The position numbers and the translations under genes were made by a program. Shown here piece by piece: positions 40,501 to 51,400 of a DNA stretch of 64,000 nucleotides. The notes below the pieces were generated by a model, which ran no database searches, was not told the DNA's origin, and saw only the letters and a program-made list of their open reading frames with translations. This stretch comes from a virus. The stretch covers positions 1 through 64,000 of IMG/VR virus record IMGVR_UViG_3300028844_002207; one strand, written 5' to 3'. Positions within the stretch are counted from its first letter, which is position 1. Each line of letters begins with the position of its first letter.

Positions 40501-43500
40501 GCAGTTCAAGGAGGACCTGGTGCATTGGCTATTGAAAAGCCTACAGGAAAAACAAAACTTGAAACTATTAAAGATGAACTAATAGCTCTAAAAGAAAAGT
40601 TAGAAGAAGGTCTAACTACTAAAAAAGATAAAGTAAAAGCTATTAGAGGAAGTAAAGAGTATCAAGATCTATTAGCTAAAAGAAAAAAATTAGAGCGTGG
40701 TGCTAACAAATTAGTACAAGCTACATCAGAGACTGAACGTGTAGAAGACTATAATGAATTTTTAGATTGGGCAAGTGAAAACCTGCCGGATATAATTGGT
40801 GTAGAGGATTTAATAGTTCTTGCTGATAATGGTGTTTCTAACGGATATGAAAGAGTAGGTGCATTTGTTTTGAATTTAGATAGGATAGCTAATGGTGTAG
40901 ATGTAAGCGGTATTATATATACAAGTCCACTTAGCCCATACAAGTATCATGAAGCGTTTCACAGTATTTTTAGAACTGTTCTTACCCAAGAACAAATTAA
41001 TAAATATAGAAGCATTGCAAAAGCAGAAGTAAAAGCAAAGTACGGATCTAAATATAAGAGTGAATTACAAAGATTTAGAAATTCAGCTGAGCAATATCAG
41101 GAAATGACTGATGTTGAATTAGAAAATGAATTTGCTGAAGAATATTTAGCGGATGAGTTTGAGGCATTTAAAAAGAACCCAAGATCTTCTAAAACTAATA
41201 CTGAGATAAAATCATTCTTTACTAAGTTAATAGAATGGATTAAAGGTGTTTTCTCTAAGTACTCTTCTGTAGAGTTACTTACATTATATGAAAACATAGA
41301 TGCTGGTAAATTTAAAAATGCACCTGTACAACTTAATGAATTTACTCAATTAGAAGACTCATTAGGTGGGTCATTAAGTATTGCTAATGCATTAGTGAGA
41401 TATGATACAGCTTCTAAAGTAGTTGATGCAGGTGAGCCATCAGGTGAATTATATGTTGACTCAGATGTAATAGACCCTTTGATTAGATCAATGGCGGGTA
41501 TGTTTATAACAAGAGTAAATGAACTTTCATTAACTGAAAAGTCATATAACCCTACTGAAATATATAATGAATTAGAAGCAGACTTTATGACAATGCTTGA
41601 TCCGGAAGGAGAAGCTAATAAAGGGTTTTCTGGTGCCAAAAAACTATATCTTGAACAGATAGATATGGCATTTATTAATTACCCAGAAGATATTAAAAAA
41701 GAAGTTTTTGGTTTGGTTAATGTTATTTCTGATATGGATCAGGCTAATCAATTAAAAATAGAAAACGTTGAGGAAACATCAGGTGTAAGAAGTACAAGTG
41801 ATTTTAATAAAGACGCAGCTGAGATAGGTGGTTTTAATTCTTTGTCATATAAAGTTAGATCTTATATAGCAACTACAACTATGGTTGACACTGACTTTTT
41901 TGGAAAGACAGAGTTAACGGAGGGAGAACCTTTAATAGTACCGGTTAAGTTTCTAGAGGCATACACTACTATATTAAAATCAGTTTCAAATGAAAGTGAT
42001 CCTGTGGTTATGCTTAAAAGAATGTATTCATATTCTAGATTAAACCCACAAGGTAAAGCAGTTGTAGATAAATTATTTAATGATACTGGTTTAACAATAG
42101 AAGCATTAACTTCTACTGAACCTTTCAGAGATGTTAAAGATGGTTCTTTACTGATATCAATATTAAAAGGGTTTGAAAACTATAAGGTTGATTATATATT
42201 TAATGAGAGAGATTCAAATGGAAACTTATTAATATATACTGCCTCTGAGCGTGATGATATTAATGCTCAACTAGATGAATGGGCCCAAGCATACATAACA
42301 AAAAAGAAACTTGCTACAGCTAATCCAAACAGAGTAAAAGACTTTCTAAGATTAACAAAGGATATGAAGGAAGCTATGACATCATATCCAGAAGATACAT
42401 CTATGGTATATCAAATGTCAAGAGAGTTTTCTCAAAAGATGTTTGACCTAATAGGTATTAGATTAAGTCCTAATTATATTGCTTATAGTATTGCTAAAAG
42501 TAAAACTGAAGAAGATTTAAAAAATAGCCCTGAGCTAAAAGCATTAGCTGATGGATATACAGAGGATGGCATTACAAACAGTTTGCTAGATCAACTATAT
42601 GATGGGTTGAATAAAAAAGCTGATCTGTTCTCTACTAAAGAAGATGGTATGGCATCAAGACTTACTAAATTAAGTCTTTCTAATGCTGCATTTGATGAAT
42701 CTATTGGTTCATCTACATTTATAAATCCAAATGGTGATATAGTATATGCACATCAATTGCCTACATATCATTTAAAGAGTGTTGCTGCATTAAATAACAA
42801 ATCAAAAATTGATGAGTTAAGCAATGATGAGTTTTTATCAAATAATTATTTGCTTAAAAATGAAGCTTTTTTAAATCTATCTAATACAAATAGACTTAAG
42901 GTAATAAGAGTTGCTGGTAGTAAAATTAAAGAGCAGATTTCTAATAGTGCAGCTGATCAAGCAAGTGAAGATATATTAAATGAATCTGTATCAAAGAATA
43001 AATCAACTCAAAGCTTTGGGGAATTTACCCCACAAGAGTTTGCAATAGCCCTAATAAATAATTATGTATCAAACTTTAACAGAAGAACAGGTAAGGTTGA
43101 AACTGTAATTGGTCAAGGAGCACAAGAAATTGCTATAGCTCCAGTATTTTTAAGAGTAATGGAAGCAGCAAATACAGGAGACCTTGTTCCTTTACCTGTA
43201 ATAAAAGCAGTGACAAACGTTAATGGTAATGTTGTTCTTACGCCTCAAGCTATAAATGTATTTATAGATAGCATAGAAGCTGAGTTTGATAGAATAAGCA
43301 GAGAAACATTAGCATTTGAAACTGAGCCGGGTAATATTGAAGGGTTTAATAATGAAAAAAGTGATAGGGCTGATAAAGGAAGAGCTTTTAAATTTACTAA
43401 TAACGGTCTACTACTTTCTGAAACAACTAAGCAAGCATTGCTAAAAGTAGTTTTAGACAAAGCTAAACTGGGTGAAACTGTTTCATTTAAACAAGCTGTT

Positions 43501-46500
43501 TCATTGGCTGTTGGAGTAACTAATTCATCTATAAGATCTGAAGTTAATAGTAGCTTAGAAGATAGTTTCAAAGACTTTAATGATGTAATTACATCTTTGA
43601 AAGCAAAAGATAATTTATCTACTCAAGTATTACAAGGGTTGACTATTGCATCAGGTGTTTCAAGATCTGCTGTTGAATTATCACAACTTAAACTAAATCT
43701 TACTGATGATGCTGCATATAACTTAAAGCAAATATTTTTTAATAATTATATTAACTCTAAGTCAATAAATGATTTATTACTTGGTGACCAAGCTGTTTCT
43801 TTAAAAGATATGGTTGATAAGGTTAAAAGAGCCAAGCTACAAAATGCAGCATACTATAGTGCATATAGCCAAGTCACTGATCCAAGTAAAGGGATAACAC
43901 ATGCTAGTACTAACTTTGATTTGTATCCATTCCAGGATCCAACAGCAAAGTCTGATTTTACAGGAAATGATATTGATTTAGCTGATGCACAAGTTTATAT
44001 TACTTCTAAAGGTATACGCTATTCAACATTTGCATTTGGAAGGTTAAGTCCTGCAATGGCAAGCATGTTAAATGATATTGATATGGGTCAAACCATTAAT
44101 GCAGACAGAGCATGGGGATCTCAAAATGACTCAATTAATTTAGCAAAAAAACAAGACTTTATAAACTCTAAGAAGTTTGTATACATGGATGGTAAGACAG
44201 CTTTAAAAATGTCTGTTACTGTATTAACTAAAGAGTATACATCTAATAGAAATAAAGAAACCGGTATATGGGAAGCCAAACCTAATATGCAGCAGCTTCA
44301 TTATTTGCGTGAACAAATGGAAGCTAATGAAGAAGCAAATCAAAACTTTGCTATGGCGGCACCAGTTTCAGCAATAAAAATGTTGAAGCAAGGTATAAAC
44401 CCACTTGAGTCAGGTGTATTTGATACAACACAAAATTTAACATCTATAAATTTAGATACTTCATATCTAGGTCTTCAGGTTGTTAACCCATCTAATAAGC
44501 TTATAGTAACTGATATGAATCAGATCAAAGAGCTTATAACTGGTGAACAAGATGGTTCTACAGAAATATTTATAGAAGGAAGCCCTGAACTTAAAACAGT
44601 TGGTGATGTCAGAGACGCATACAATAATGCAGTTGGACAAAGGGTAATCCTAAAGTATAAGAATAAAAGGAACTTAATATTTAGTTTTGACACAGCTCTT
44701 GATGAGTTTGAAATATCTAAACAAAAAGGTGCCATAACGCCTAACCTTGCTGCATTTTTATTAGAAGCACAAAAAGGATTGATGGCATCAGGAGCAGCAT
44801 CAAACTTACTTGAATTTTTTGCTGTTGAAGATGGAGTTCAAAAGTATAATTTAAATAGTCCAATTACAGCTAAGAAGTTTGAACAAATGTTCTTAACATA
44901 CTTCAGTAAAGGTACAATAAGAGAAAAGGTGCCTGGAACATCAGTTGCTTTATTATCTTCATTTGGTCATAAAATTTATAGACGTGTCTATGAAATGGAA
45001 AATGGTATGCCAAGTAGGTCTGAAGTAGTAAGAGAAAGTTCTTATGCTGGAGAAAGCCTAGAAGATATAAATAACCTTGTTGATGGTAAGCATGACGGAG
45101 TTCTTGTTCTAGATGTACTTAGAACTGGGGTGATGGAATATAAAAACAATGATGTTAAAAATGGTGAGCCAACAGGAGTAAGATATAGTGAAACTATTAT
45201 GCCTCCTATGTCTAGAGATGTAATGGAACTTATTCAAGAAAATAAGGATGCTCTTATACCAGATGTGATAGCCAAAATGTTTGGAGTACGTATACCTACA
45301 CAAGATAAACACTCTGCTGTAAATATTAGAATTGTTGATTTTATGCCTGTGTATTATGGTTCTACAGCTATATTTCCTAAAGAACTTGTAGAAATATCAG
45401 GAGCAGATTTTGATATTGATAAGGTTTATGCATTAATGAAAGAATACTACTTAGATAGTAATAAAAACTTTAAAGCTTACGGAGACGGGAATAGTTATTT
45501 TGAGTATGTGAAATACATGAACTTAAAATCATCTGAACCAAATAACATATTTAGTACAGCATCTTCATTATATAAAGATAAAACACTTGCCATAAGAAGA
45601 GATAACGCTTTAAGTGCCGCAGAACAGACTAGGGTTACTGATGATCAAGGTGTAAATAGGATTAATGAAGAAGCTCTTAGAGCAATGTTGATATTGGGTT
45701 TACCTGTTACTCAGGCACAATTCAAATCATACGTTAAAAAACACGGGTCACCAAACGAAGCAGTATTAAACAATAATATTTTAGACTATAGATATACTCT
45801 AGCTGGTAATACTGGTGTAACTGGTGAATCATTAAAGTCTATTGATCAAGATAACGGAGAACGCAAGTCAGATTTACCTGTAGCTTATCAAGCAGCTGAC
45901 TTAAAAATGCTAGAAGAATTATTTAATGAGCTTTCTAACCTTGAGGGTGTGGAATTATTTGCAAGTAGAAAGGATTCTGATGTAGATATTGACACACTTC
46001 ATGGTATGATAAAAGCTTTTGAAGCAAATAAAGGTGCTGCAATTGGAGCTATTGTTAAGCCTAATTTAGCATTGAGTTTACTACGTGAGTATAATATTAA
46101 ATTAGATAGACCTATTAAATTTAATGGTAATACATATGATGGCTTTACTAAGGACAAAATAAACGGAGATAGAATACAAGATATTATTTCTACTCTAGTT
46201 ACAATGGAGACTGATAATGCAAAAGAACGTTTAATAGCAAAATTTGGTCTTAATATAAAAGCTGTTGGGCTTGTTGGTAATATGGTATCTTTAGGGGTTC
46301 CTTTAAGAACGGCAATTCTTTTAATAAATTCAGCTGAAGTAAGAGATCTTTATGATCAAGCATTAAACAAAGATGATCAATTTGATGCTGGCTTTAATAA
46401 ATTATTAGCAAACCGTATAAACGCAGTAGCTGCATTAGCTCAAAAACAAAAAGAAAAGACCGGTAATAAAGCTCCATTTGTAAAACTAACTGATGAATTT

Positions 46501-48387
46501 TTAGAATCAGCAGTAGACAGTACAGAAGATTTAACACCTAATGAAAGACTGCAAATATTATTTTTACTTGATAGATTTAATAAGGTTGCAGATTTTACAG
46601 TTAAGATAAATAAAATAACAAGTCTTACACAAGGTTTACCAAGCTCTATACCAGAGATGAAAGATGATATTGAAACCATCACTTCTTTGTTTGATAAAGA
46701 TGCACCTATGGATGTTAGACCTATATATGGAAAGAGTAGTAAGACTTGGCAAAGTAAGTACTTACAGATATTTGGTCAAATACATAATGATCTTTTACCT
46801 AACACTATTCTAACTATGAGTCAAGACTTCAATGATATTTTGAAGCCTACTTATAAAGAAATGAATACTGACTCTAAAGGGTTTGATAATAAAACAAAAA
46901 ATGGTGTTGAACAAGACTTGTTATCTTACTTAACAATAAAGTCATATCAACATCTTCTTAATAATAGTTCTGGTAATTCTTCTGTAGAGAATACTTTGCT
47001 CTATCCAAATGTTGTAGGTGTCACAAACTTATCATTGATAAAAACAATTGAGGACTTACAATTTAAAAGAGCCAAAGAAGGTGCAGAACCTAATTATTTC
47101 TTAGATAATTTTATAGGTACACAGTATGCTGGGACTGATGGTAATAATACAGGGTTAAATATTGTAAAGGCAGATACATGGAGAAGATTAAATAAAGCTA
47201 ATAAAATTGATTTGCAAACATCATTTGCAAAACTATATGGTTCACTTGACACAAGGGCAGTAGCAGAAGATATTCTACACTACATGATGGTTAAAGATGG
47301 ATTGCAACTTAAGTACGGAAGTCTTATGAGTGCAATGAGTCCTTTTATCATGAATAAATATCTTAAGAATGTTGGTGCTGTAGAGAGTGCACTTAAAGGA
47401 CAAGTAGAATTTGAAAGTGTCTTTGGTATATCTAAGGAAGATGTAATGAAAGAATTTAAATATGGATACTTACAATCTAATATTGTTGGTCCATTGCTCC
47501 GCACGTATGAAGCTAGTAATTTAGATGATGGTGTTAAATTTGATCCTATTTCTACACCTAATACACTTACTATTACAACTGAAAGTTTTGATCATGTGAA
47601 TGCAAAAGAATTTGTAAGAGTCAAAACAGAAATACAAGGTAAAGATACTTATAAATTGTTTAGACTGCTTGCAAAAGATGACGCTAGCTCTAAAGTTACT
47701 GAATACTCTCAGGTCTCATCAATGGGATCTAACCAGCAGTTTGGTGGTGGGTTTGTTGGAGGACCAAGATTAACTTATGAGCAAGCAAGAAAAGTTGGAA
47801 GAGGGACTACACAAAATAGTTTACCTGAAGAAAGAGCAGCAGATCCAATTTTAGATACTGAACTTTCACCAGATGAATTTGCTCCACTTGTTGAGTATCC
47901 AGTTGACACTAATCAAGGTGCTATACAAGACGTTAATGAAGTACTGAACTCTGAGTCAGCAATAGTAAATCAAACTACAGACTCTGTAACAGTTAAAGCG
48001 GATGTAGATGCACCAGAAACAAATATAGCTGACATGGCACAAATAATGGCTGAGTTGTCTAAGAACTCAGATAGTCTTATCTTTGATGAAACGGGTAATG
48101 CTATTATAGAAGACACCGATATGAGCATTCCGGAAGCCACTGAACTTGAGCAACAAGAACAAGAACAATTAGAACTTGATCTTTTTGCTTCAGAAGAAAT
48201 TTCAGAAGCTTCAAGCTTAGTAGAATGGTGGGATGCAAATGTAGAAGGTAATAGTGTTGCTTTAGAAAAGCTTTCTGGAGAAAATATAAAAACACTTGAC
48301 GATGCAATAGCTTTATATGGTGATTTATTTTCACAAACAGAACAAGGAGAACAAGATATAATTGAAAGACTTAAATGTCTTATATAA
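34537..48387 (+). CDS. Giant virion RNA polymerase-bearing protein with zincin domain (4616 aa)
   Basis: The polymerase signature is clear. R3585-I-P-T-Q, then NIRIVDFMPVYYG, then G-A-D3624-F-D3626-I-D3628 reproduces the order of cellular beta-prime (RAPTLHR ... P ... NADFDGD), with the crAss-like variant DFDID whose three Asp bind the catalytic Mg. A crAss-like phage polymerase of this class (phi14:2 gp66) is packaged in the virion and transcribes early genes. Earlier, H2138-E-A-F-H2142 with E2201/E2202 forms an intact zincin metalloprotease site, followed by the amphipathic segment FFTKLIEWIKGVF. The N-terminal 700 residues hold Gly/Ala-rich hydrophobic segments (GILSSIAIEEIILAG, FLSGFLMGGLV), perhaps membrane-active during ejection. 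The C-terminus is acidic and Gln-rich. Other regions are unassigned. The frame is continuous over 13.8 kb. Confidence 0.85.
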   Translation: MENESNKPLAQEIKNQERPAPSIIPEGQFRFEPIAEMFDSPEENFNDYLLSSDLAADDVSGVNEYKAEIDKYGIGAMASLGVAVPSFASDTYNPRSQDQPADNDFSLIQKALTLEKKPISETRMAPIFSGMRQGQFERYYNHPEFDKLGFSPYSNMENYYNANSTIWDDMTRMRGQWMSLAGTGLNSVYGSLFSGGDYLAPDFEAATEFEDTMGISSSTRGGGLAFFNNLAANSAYTFGILSSIAIEEIILAGASGLSGGALAAPAAVKTASNIGKGGKALYSFTKLFDRTRKILQKAKELETARDFYNAAVTGGKMTLNTLGKGFTPNTLKAFQNMKTAQNAGQNMTNLAKMGTGFGGFYRDLRAVNLAMAESKLESGMVYNKVMKQGLTDANNFSGGQGITDNRDVSAAANQAAFKTMLGNAPLIYASNWFVIGNAMGGFQRGIQRSLGATFQKGINKNIVNTAGKKVVNAAGEVIKSPFKYIGGGFKNTVAKVKAGGFKGLAGSGGIAMLDYFAANVAEGIQEIGQEAISAATVGYYTEILNNPAQGGEALKNQMILSAMGDQFSSQGAGVFLSGFLMGGLVSGPQKLFFQGVPSIYNYGLQEAGIGLASKSQKEAYTEYKTNRETMINKVVESYNKSWDSQAIDPSSLFDLNRLNFMVQKEAAENMRSALDMFNFVDNADRSKFQQYYTMFAGNGSQHFKDQLKGFLELSDVELAQAFPGVSNKDKKDGKLRERINNMLVGIDKMEESYNQNKDKFKNPFNKNKFNPKTQQREYIKEMLNEEAYEHVRYLYMFTNDGFTRALERADSIYNKLQSDPLFDKMSANDVTNLLDEKSIQNEIDMLNLEVIATEGATEGIGESNKTKREKIKRLKAIQKIISDPQNRFKNGTFKRNKLLKGKLRNEFRNYIRFMASSAGSFADEAKIDAALEQIVDYGALKGRARVYDKAIQYMQNPEKFSEIQQRQYEVNKEIYNQRAKITEEMLKQYVDIVEANELINQLGKLGVYPAIAQTEMFLKTGNAAFLTDFYDDNGKIQPEIHTVAFGQVQRLLTTYKETRADNTKEDDAPQTEEEIAIEETEETRSALDVLLEKAGIDIKIDVSTNSPLLVKALERAYKNYRAKQARLGLPILDSTAWMSSAEAVNIRNVVNAIKKVWASGKSEVGVEGTLEFNNPLGTDVIKEDVGLEEFLLDPEVLINNPVITSILNQSGVDMADVVEIADVKLKKGQALENTPQRKFYKGGVTADIYKISVVDNQTGEIVKMYKFLDKKGNELSDDIIEFLDTNFKSVQGVFLADQGKIAKNALDALNANLVDSSTTFDFDGVTGLTYGQVIYKDGVKYIVVQDPRFSKKYGANQKLKVIKESDNTGPFAERKFLYIPQGEFKGRFTLEETTFNLIPDTVTKIQTNDLTTLYPHVNYTEGGSSSDNAKARERYNAILSMLSPEEIAGLQLVVSLDSRGGTNTGSYTAKNREGKVYKEANPLIDRLVSKYVVGIRIANPALRETINAKLAEMGIEPSNSPEGVFAYLNNESFLIRDQRTGSPIDPRSMTAEQASNVILAKKGLNKEQKAEALEQVHRAFALNALVVQTFDNLNVGDEVVYFMADSKDIPFSINLNLKGGRVAYAKARERVYPLPMDALLYDTADEAGNLFIFDLKYDKETGERTYDFTTNLKGKERDALEDAIETQLKKQNQWDNLLDAGKGTDRYLAMVRLPNGTYAKVNLKPVEYTNTELEELYVDVVEAAKRIGAIKDSEKSMEEAAKYNQELSERLFLSSRPGNLIELNVGPDGSIFISLDNKGSKTSMNVGLKPEEVNAKDLSAKDVIQTLLTNYNTDPAVEKLSADLKNKNFRKSFAQGVAPQEIYDNSTTEVLPEVVQNQTIEVSAESDAIQLSRDIAYIPNATRSDEIELKSAMGRERPTAEEADESVSDMEDAEFEEMVDRVDSNNFGDYQKNLDHIVNAILRGIELSPREQELMKNDVFRQSVTYAVAVQGGPGALAIEKPTGKTKLETIKDELIALKEKLEEGLTTKKDKVKAIRGSKEYQDLLAKRKKLERGANKLVQATSETERVEDYNEFLDWASENLPDIIGVEDLIVLADNGVSNGYERVGAFVLNLDRIANGVDVSGIIYTSPLSPYKYHEAFHSIFRTVLTQEQINKYRSIAKAEVKAKYGSKYKSELQRFRNSAEQYQEMTDVELENEFAEEYLADEFEAFKKNPRSSKTNTEIKSFFTKLIEWIKGVFSKYSSVELLTLYENIDAGKFKNAPVQLNEFTQLEDSLGGSLSIANALVRYDTASKVVDAGEPSGELYVDSDVIDPLIRSMAGMFITRVNELSLTEKSYNPTEIYNELEADFMTMLDPEGEANKGFSGAKKLYLEQIDMAFINYPEDIKKEVFGLVNVISDMDQANQLKIENVEETSGVRSTSDFNKDAAEIGGFNSLSYKVRSYIATTTMVDTDFFGKTELTEGEPLIVPVKFLEAYTTILKSVSNESDPVVMLKRMYSYSRLNPQGKAVVDKLFNDTGLTIEALTSTEPFRDVKDGSLLISILKGFENYKVDYIFNERDSNGNLLIYTASERDDINAQLDEWAQAYITKKKLATANPNRVKDFLRLTKDMKEAMTSYPEDTSMVYQMSREFSQKMFDLIGIRLSPNYIAYSIAKSKTEEDLKNSPELKALADGYTEDGITNSLLDQLYDGLNKKADLFSTKEDGMASRLTKLSLSNAAFDESIGSSTFINPNGDIVYAHQLPTYHLKSVAALNNKSKIDELSNDEFLSNNYLLKNEAFLNLSNTNRLKVIRVAGSKIKEQISNSAADQASEDILNESVSKNKSTQSFGEFTPQEFAIALINNYVSNFNRRTGKVETVIGQGAQEIAIAPVFLRVMEAANTGDLVPLPVIKAVTNVNGNVVLTPQAINVFIDSIEAEFDRISRETLAFETEPGNIEGFNNEKSDRADKGRAFKFTNNGLLLSETTKQALLKVVLDKAKLGETVSFKQAVSLAVGVTNSSIRSEVNSSLEDSFKDFNDVITSLKAKDNLSTQVLQGLTIASGVSRSAVELSQLKLNLTDDAAYNLKQIFFNNYINSKSINDLLLGDQAVSLKDMVDKVKRAKLQNAAYYSAYSQVTDPSKGITHASTNFDLYPFQDPTAKSDFTGNDIDLADAQVYITSKGIRYSTFAFGRLSPAMASMLNDIDMGQTINADRAWGSQNDSINLAKKQDFINSKKFVYMDGKTALKMSVTVLTKEYTSNRNKETGIWEAKPNMQQLHYLREQMEANEEANQNFAMAAPVSAIKMLKQGINPLESGVFDTTQNLTSINLDTSYLGLQVVNPSNKLIVTDMNQIKELITGEQDGSTEIFIEGSPELKTVGDVRDAYNNAVGQRVILKYKNKRNLIFSFDTALDEFEISKQKGAITPNLAAFLLEAQKGLMASGAASNLLEFFAVEDGVQKYNLNSPITAKKFEQMFLTYFSKGTIREKVPGTSVALLSSFGHKIYRRVYEMENGMPSRSEVVRESSYAGESLEDINNLVDGKHDGVLVLDVLRTGVMEYKNNDVKNGEPTGVRYSETIMPPMSRDVMELIQENKDALIPDVIAKMFGVRIPTQDKHSAVNIRIVDFMPVYYGSTAIFPKELVEISGADFDIDKVYALMKEYYLDSNKNFKAYGDGNSYFEYVKYMNLKSSEPNNIFSTASSLYKDKTLAIRRDNALSAAEQTRVTDDQGVNRINEEALRAMLILGLPVTQAQFKSYVKKHGSPNEAVLNNNILDYRYTLAGNTGVTGESLKSIDQDNGERKSDLPVAYQAADLKMLEELFNELSNLEGVELFASRKDSDVDIDTLHGMIKAFEANKGAAIGAIVKPNLALSLLREYNIKLDRPIKFNGNTYDGFTKDKINGDRIQDIISTLVTMETDNAKERLIAKFGLNIKAVGLVGNMVSLGVPLRTAILLINSAEVRDLYDQALNKDDQFDAGFNKLLANRINAVAALAQKQKEKTGNKAPFVKLTDEFLESAVDSTEDLTPNERLQILFLLDRFNKVADFTVKINKITSLTQGLPSSIPEMKDDIETITSLFDKDAPMDVRPIYGKSSKTWQSKYLQIFGQIHNDLLPNTILTMSQDFNDILKPTYKEMNTDSKGFDNKTKNGVEQDLLSYLTIKSYQHLLNNSSGNSSVENTLLYPNVVGVTNLSLIKTIEDLQFKRAKEGAEPNYFLDNFIGTQYAGTDGNNTGLNIVKADTWRRLNKANKIDLQTSFAKLYGSLDTRAVAEDILHYMMVKDGLQLKYGSLMSAMSPFIMNKYLKNVGAVESALKGQVEFESVFGISKEDVMKEFKYGYLQSNIVGPLLRTYEASNLDDGVKFDPISTPNTLTITTESFDHVNAKEFVRVKTEIQGKDTYKLFRLLAKDDASSKVTEYSQVSSMGSNQQFGGGFVGGPRLTYEQARKVGRGTTQNSLPEERAADPILDTELSPDEFAPLVEYPVDTNQGAIQDVNEVLNSESAIVNQTTDSVTVKADVDAPETNIADMAQIMAELSKNSDSLIFDETGNAIIEDTDMSIPEATELEQQEQEQLELDLFASEEISEASSLVEWWDANVEGNSVALEKLSGENIKTLDDAIALYGDLFSQTEQGEQDIIERLKCLI

Positions 48388-48402
48388 TTAAAGAATAATC
48401 AA

Positions 48403-51400
48403 ATGGCTAAATGTTATAATAGAAATGATCCGGGATACCAAGCATTAAAGGATGAATATGGTTCTGATATCAAAACGTCTAAAGTTATTAATGACTGGCA
48501 ACGTGTTAATGATTCTGATGTGTTTCCTAGTGTTGCCCAAGCTCAGACAATGGTTAGGGATCAAAACATTGCATTTTCACTAAAGACTCAAGCTTTTGGT
48601 AAAAGTGTTCTTGACAATTTAAGAAGAGAAAGAATAGGAAGTAATTTAGCTGGTCAGTTTTTAATTAATAATTCTAATCCTAATACTCAATCATATGATG
48701 AAGCCTTTTTAGAAAGTAATCTAAAAAGATTTTACAGGTATTTAGACATTAATAATATACCAAGAGAATCCTTCTCTGTAACAAGAACACCAAAGAGTTA
48801 TAGAATAGAAGCTAATAATGATATATTTTCAGCCAGAGATATACTAGAAAAATCAAGGTCTTGGGATACTAACAGATCTAGAGCTGTAGTCATGCATCTT
48901 AAGAGAATGTTTCCGCAGGTACAAGTTAAAATGTTGTCTGTTGCTCAAGCTAAAGTAATGTATGAATCATTACCAAAAACTAAAACCAACAATGTTGCTT
49001 TCAATGAAGTAAATTCTTTTTATATGGATGGTGTAGCTTATCTAATAAAAGGTAGAGTTACAGATGAAATAGCTATTGAAGAAATGCTGCATCCTTTTAT
49101 AGATGCAATAAAGATGGATAATGAAGAACTGTTTAATTCACTACTTGATGAAGCAGTTAAGAATTTTCCTGAGTTAACCGCACAAATTGAAGATGCTTAC
49201 AATAGCAGTACAAGAAATTTCAGTGATACTGAAAGAGATCTTGAAATTGTAACGCAAGCATTATCAAGACACTTCAAAAAAGAATATGAAACTACACCAA
49301 CAAAAGGCTTCTTAGCAAAAGTTAAAGAGGTTATTGAATGGTTTAAAGGTGTAATAGAAAACTTAAACAAATACATTACTGGAAGAGAACTTCCGGTATC
49401 AGCTATTAAGCCAGGTACAACACTTAGTGATGTAGCTAAATTACTTAATACAGAAGGTATACAGTTTAAATTAGAAAAAAGAGTAGATGGTAAACTTAGA
49501 TATAGTTTATCTCCAGCTAAAGAAATACAAATTAAAGATGCATTAGAAAGAGCTAATGATACACAGAAGCCTATTATAATGCAGTTGTTTAATGTAGCAC
49601 AGAGTGAGAACTCAGGTATAGTTGACTCTCTCTCAGCATCAGTAAAGGATGCAGCTGAAGGAGATTCTATTGTCACACTTAATAAAGAAGACCATACATA
49701 TATAAACTCTAATGATTCTGAAAAAGTATATACATCAGTAACTACAGCAATAAAAGGAAAGCTTTCAAAAGATAAACAAATTGCCCATCAAATAAATTTA
49801 GACATTGGTAATGAAGTAGATACATTGTTAGATGGTGTTATTGCAAATCTTTCTTTTGAAGATTCATATGCTGCATTAGAAACAAATAATATATCTAAAG
49901 AGGCAGCCAAAGACACATATGATACTTTAGGTAGCATTATGGATAGTCTAAAAATGAAAGGAGCAATTGTTTTATCTCAAGTTGTTTTGTTTGATGAAGC
50001 ATCTAAGATGGCAGGTACAGCAGATGTCTTTATTATAGATCAACATGGTAGAGTTAATATCATGGATCTTAAGACTACAAAGAATGAACTGAGTAAAGAG
50101 GTTCCACTTAATGATAAAAAAGGAAAACGTTTAGGAAATCAGTATAAAGAGAGATTCTATGCTTTAGAAAATGATAGTGTTTTAAAACAGCAAGGGTTAT
50201 CTACTGAACTTTCTACAGAACAACAGCATAATTTACAGGTAAATGTTTATAGAAGAATGGCAGAAAACATGGGGTACGAAGTATCTTATGATGAATGGGC
50301 AGCATCTACAATACATTTTAAAGTAGGTATAGAAGGCACGGGAGTTGATCAAGTATTTGATGGTTCAATAAACTTTGATAGATGGGTTCCTCATCCAATA
50401 AGCCAAAACCTTAATTTAGTTGATGCACTTGTACCAGAAGCAATAACTTCTTATCAAAAAAGTAAGTTAGAACAAGAACAGGAAGGATCATATAATAAAA
50501 TATGGAATGGTAAAGACCAAGTAGATGAAACTACTGAAGCAGATAAAAATGCAGCAGAAAATTATGATGAATATAATGCAGCCGCAGGTTTATTAGATAC
50601 ATATCAAAAAGCTCTTATTGAAAAAAGAGATATGATTCCTATGTTGAAGTCCAATATATATATGGAATCAACAAAAGAGAATGAGATTGATCAAATATCT
50701 AAAACAATAGCATATATAAATTTAGCTATGGCTGGAGGTGTGAAAGGTCAATCCACAGCTTTATCTGAAGTACTATTAGATGCATTATCACAAGTAAAAG
50801 ATTTTAGAAATTACATTGATGATCCTAAAAATATAAACTCCCCAGAGTATGTTTCTTATGTATTGAACTTTGATAAGTATATGAAGACATTTGAAGGTTT
50901 GTTTATACTTAATGATTTGAAAGGATTAAACAAATCTCAAAAGAATCTAATCCTATCATTACAACAACAATTTAATTTACTTAGTGGTGCTGGTACTGAC
51001 ACAGGAGGAATAGTAGGTACTGCATTAAAAGATTATGTGAAAGAAATGGTTAGGTTGAAATCAAGCAATGATTTTGGAGGGAAGGACAGTTTGTTTACTG
51101 AAAAAGATCTAGAGCTTTTAATGGAAAAAGCTGCAGATATAAGTGATACAGAATATCAAACCAAGGATTTAGCTACTTCTCCTGACATCTTGTTGGCAAC
51201 AATGGATAAGATAAGAAAAGCGCAAAATCAAAAATTACTTGATTTGGTTGCTCAAAGGGAAACAGTTATTAGAGCAGCAGGTCAAAAGCTTGCTAAACTA
51301 TCACCTGAACTAAAACTTGATAAGCTTTATGATTTCATGTTGGAGTTTGATGCAGACGGTACATTTAATGGTAGATATGTAACAAAAGTAGGTGAGCAAT

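Noticed and set aside
49197-49676. 159-codon antisense frame opposite the nuclease giant
   Set aside because: It lies wholly inside a well-supported gene with a recognised domain layout; composition fits a shadow frame.
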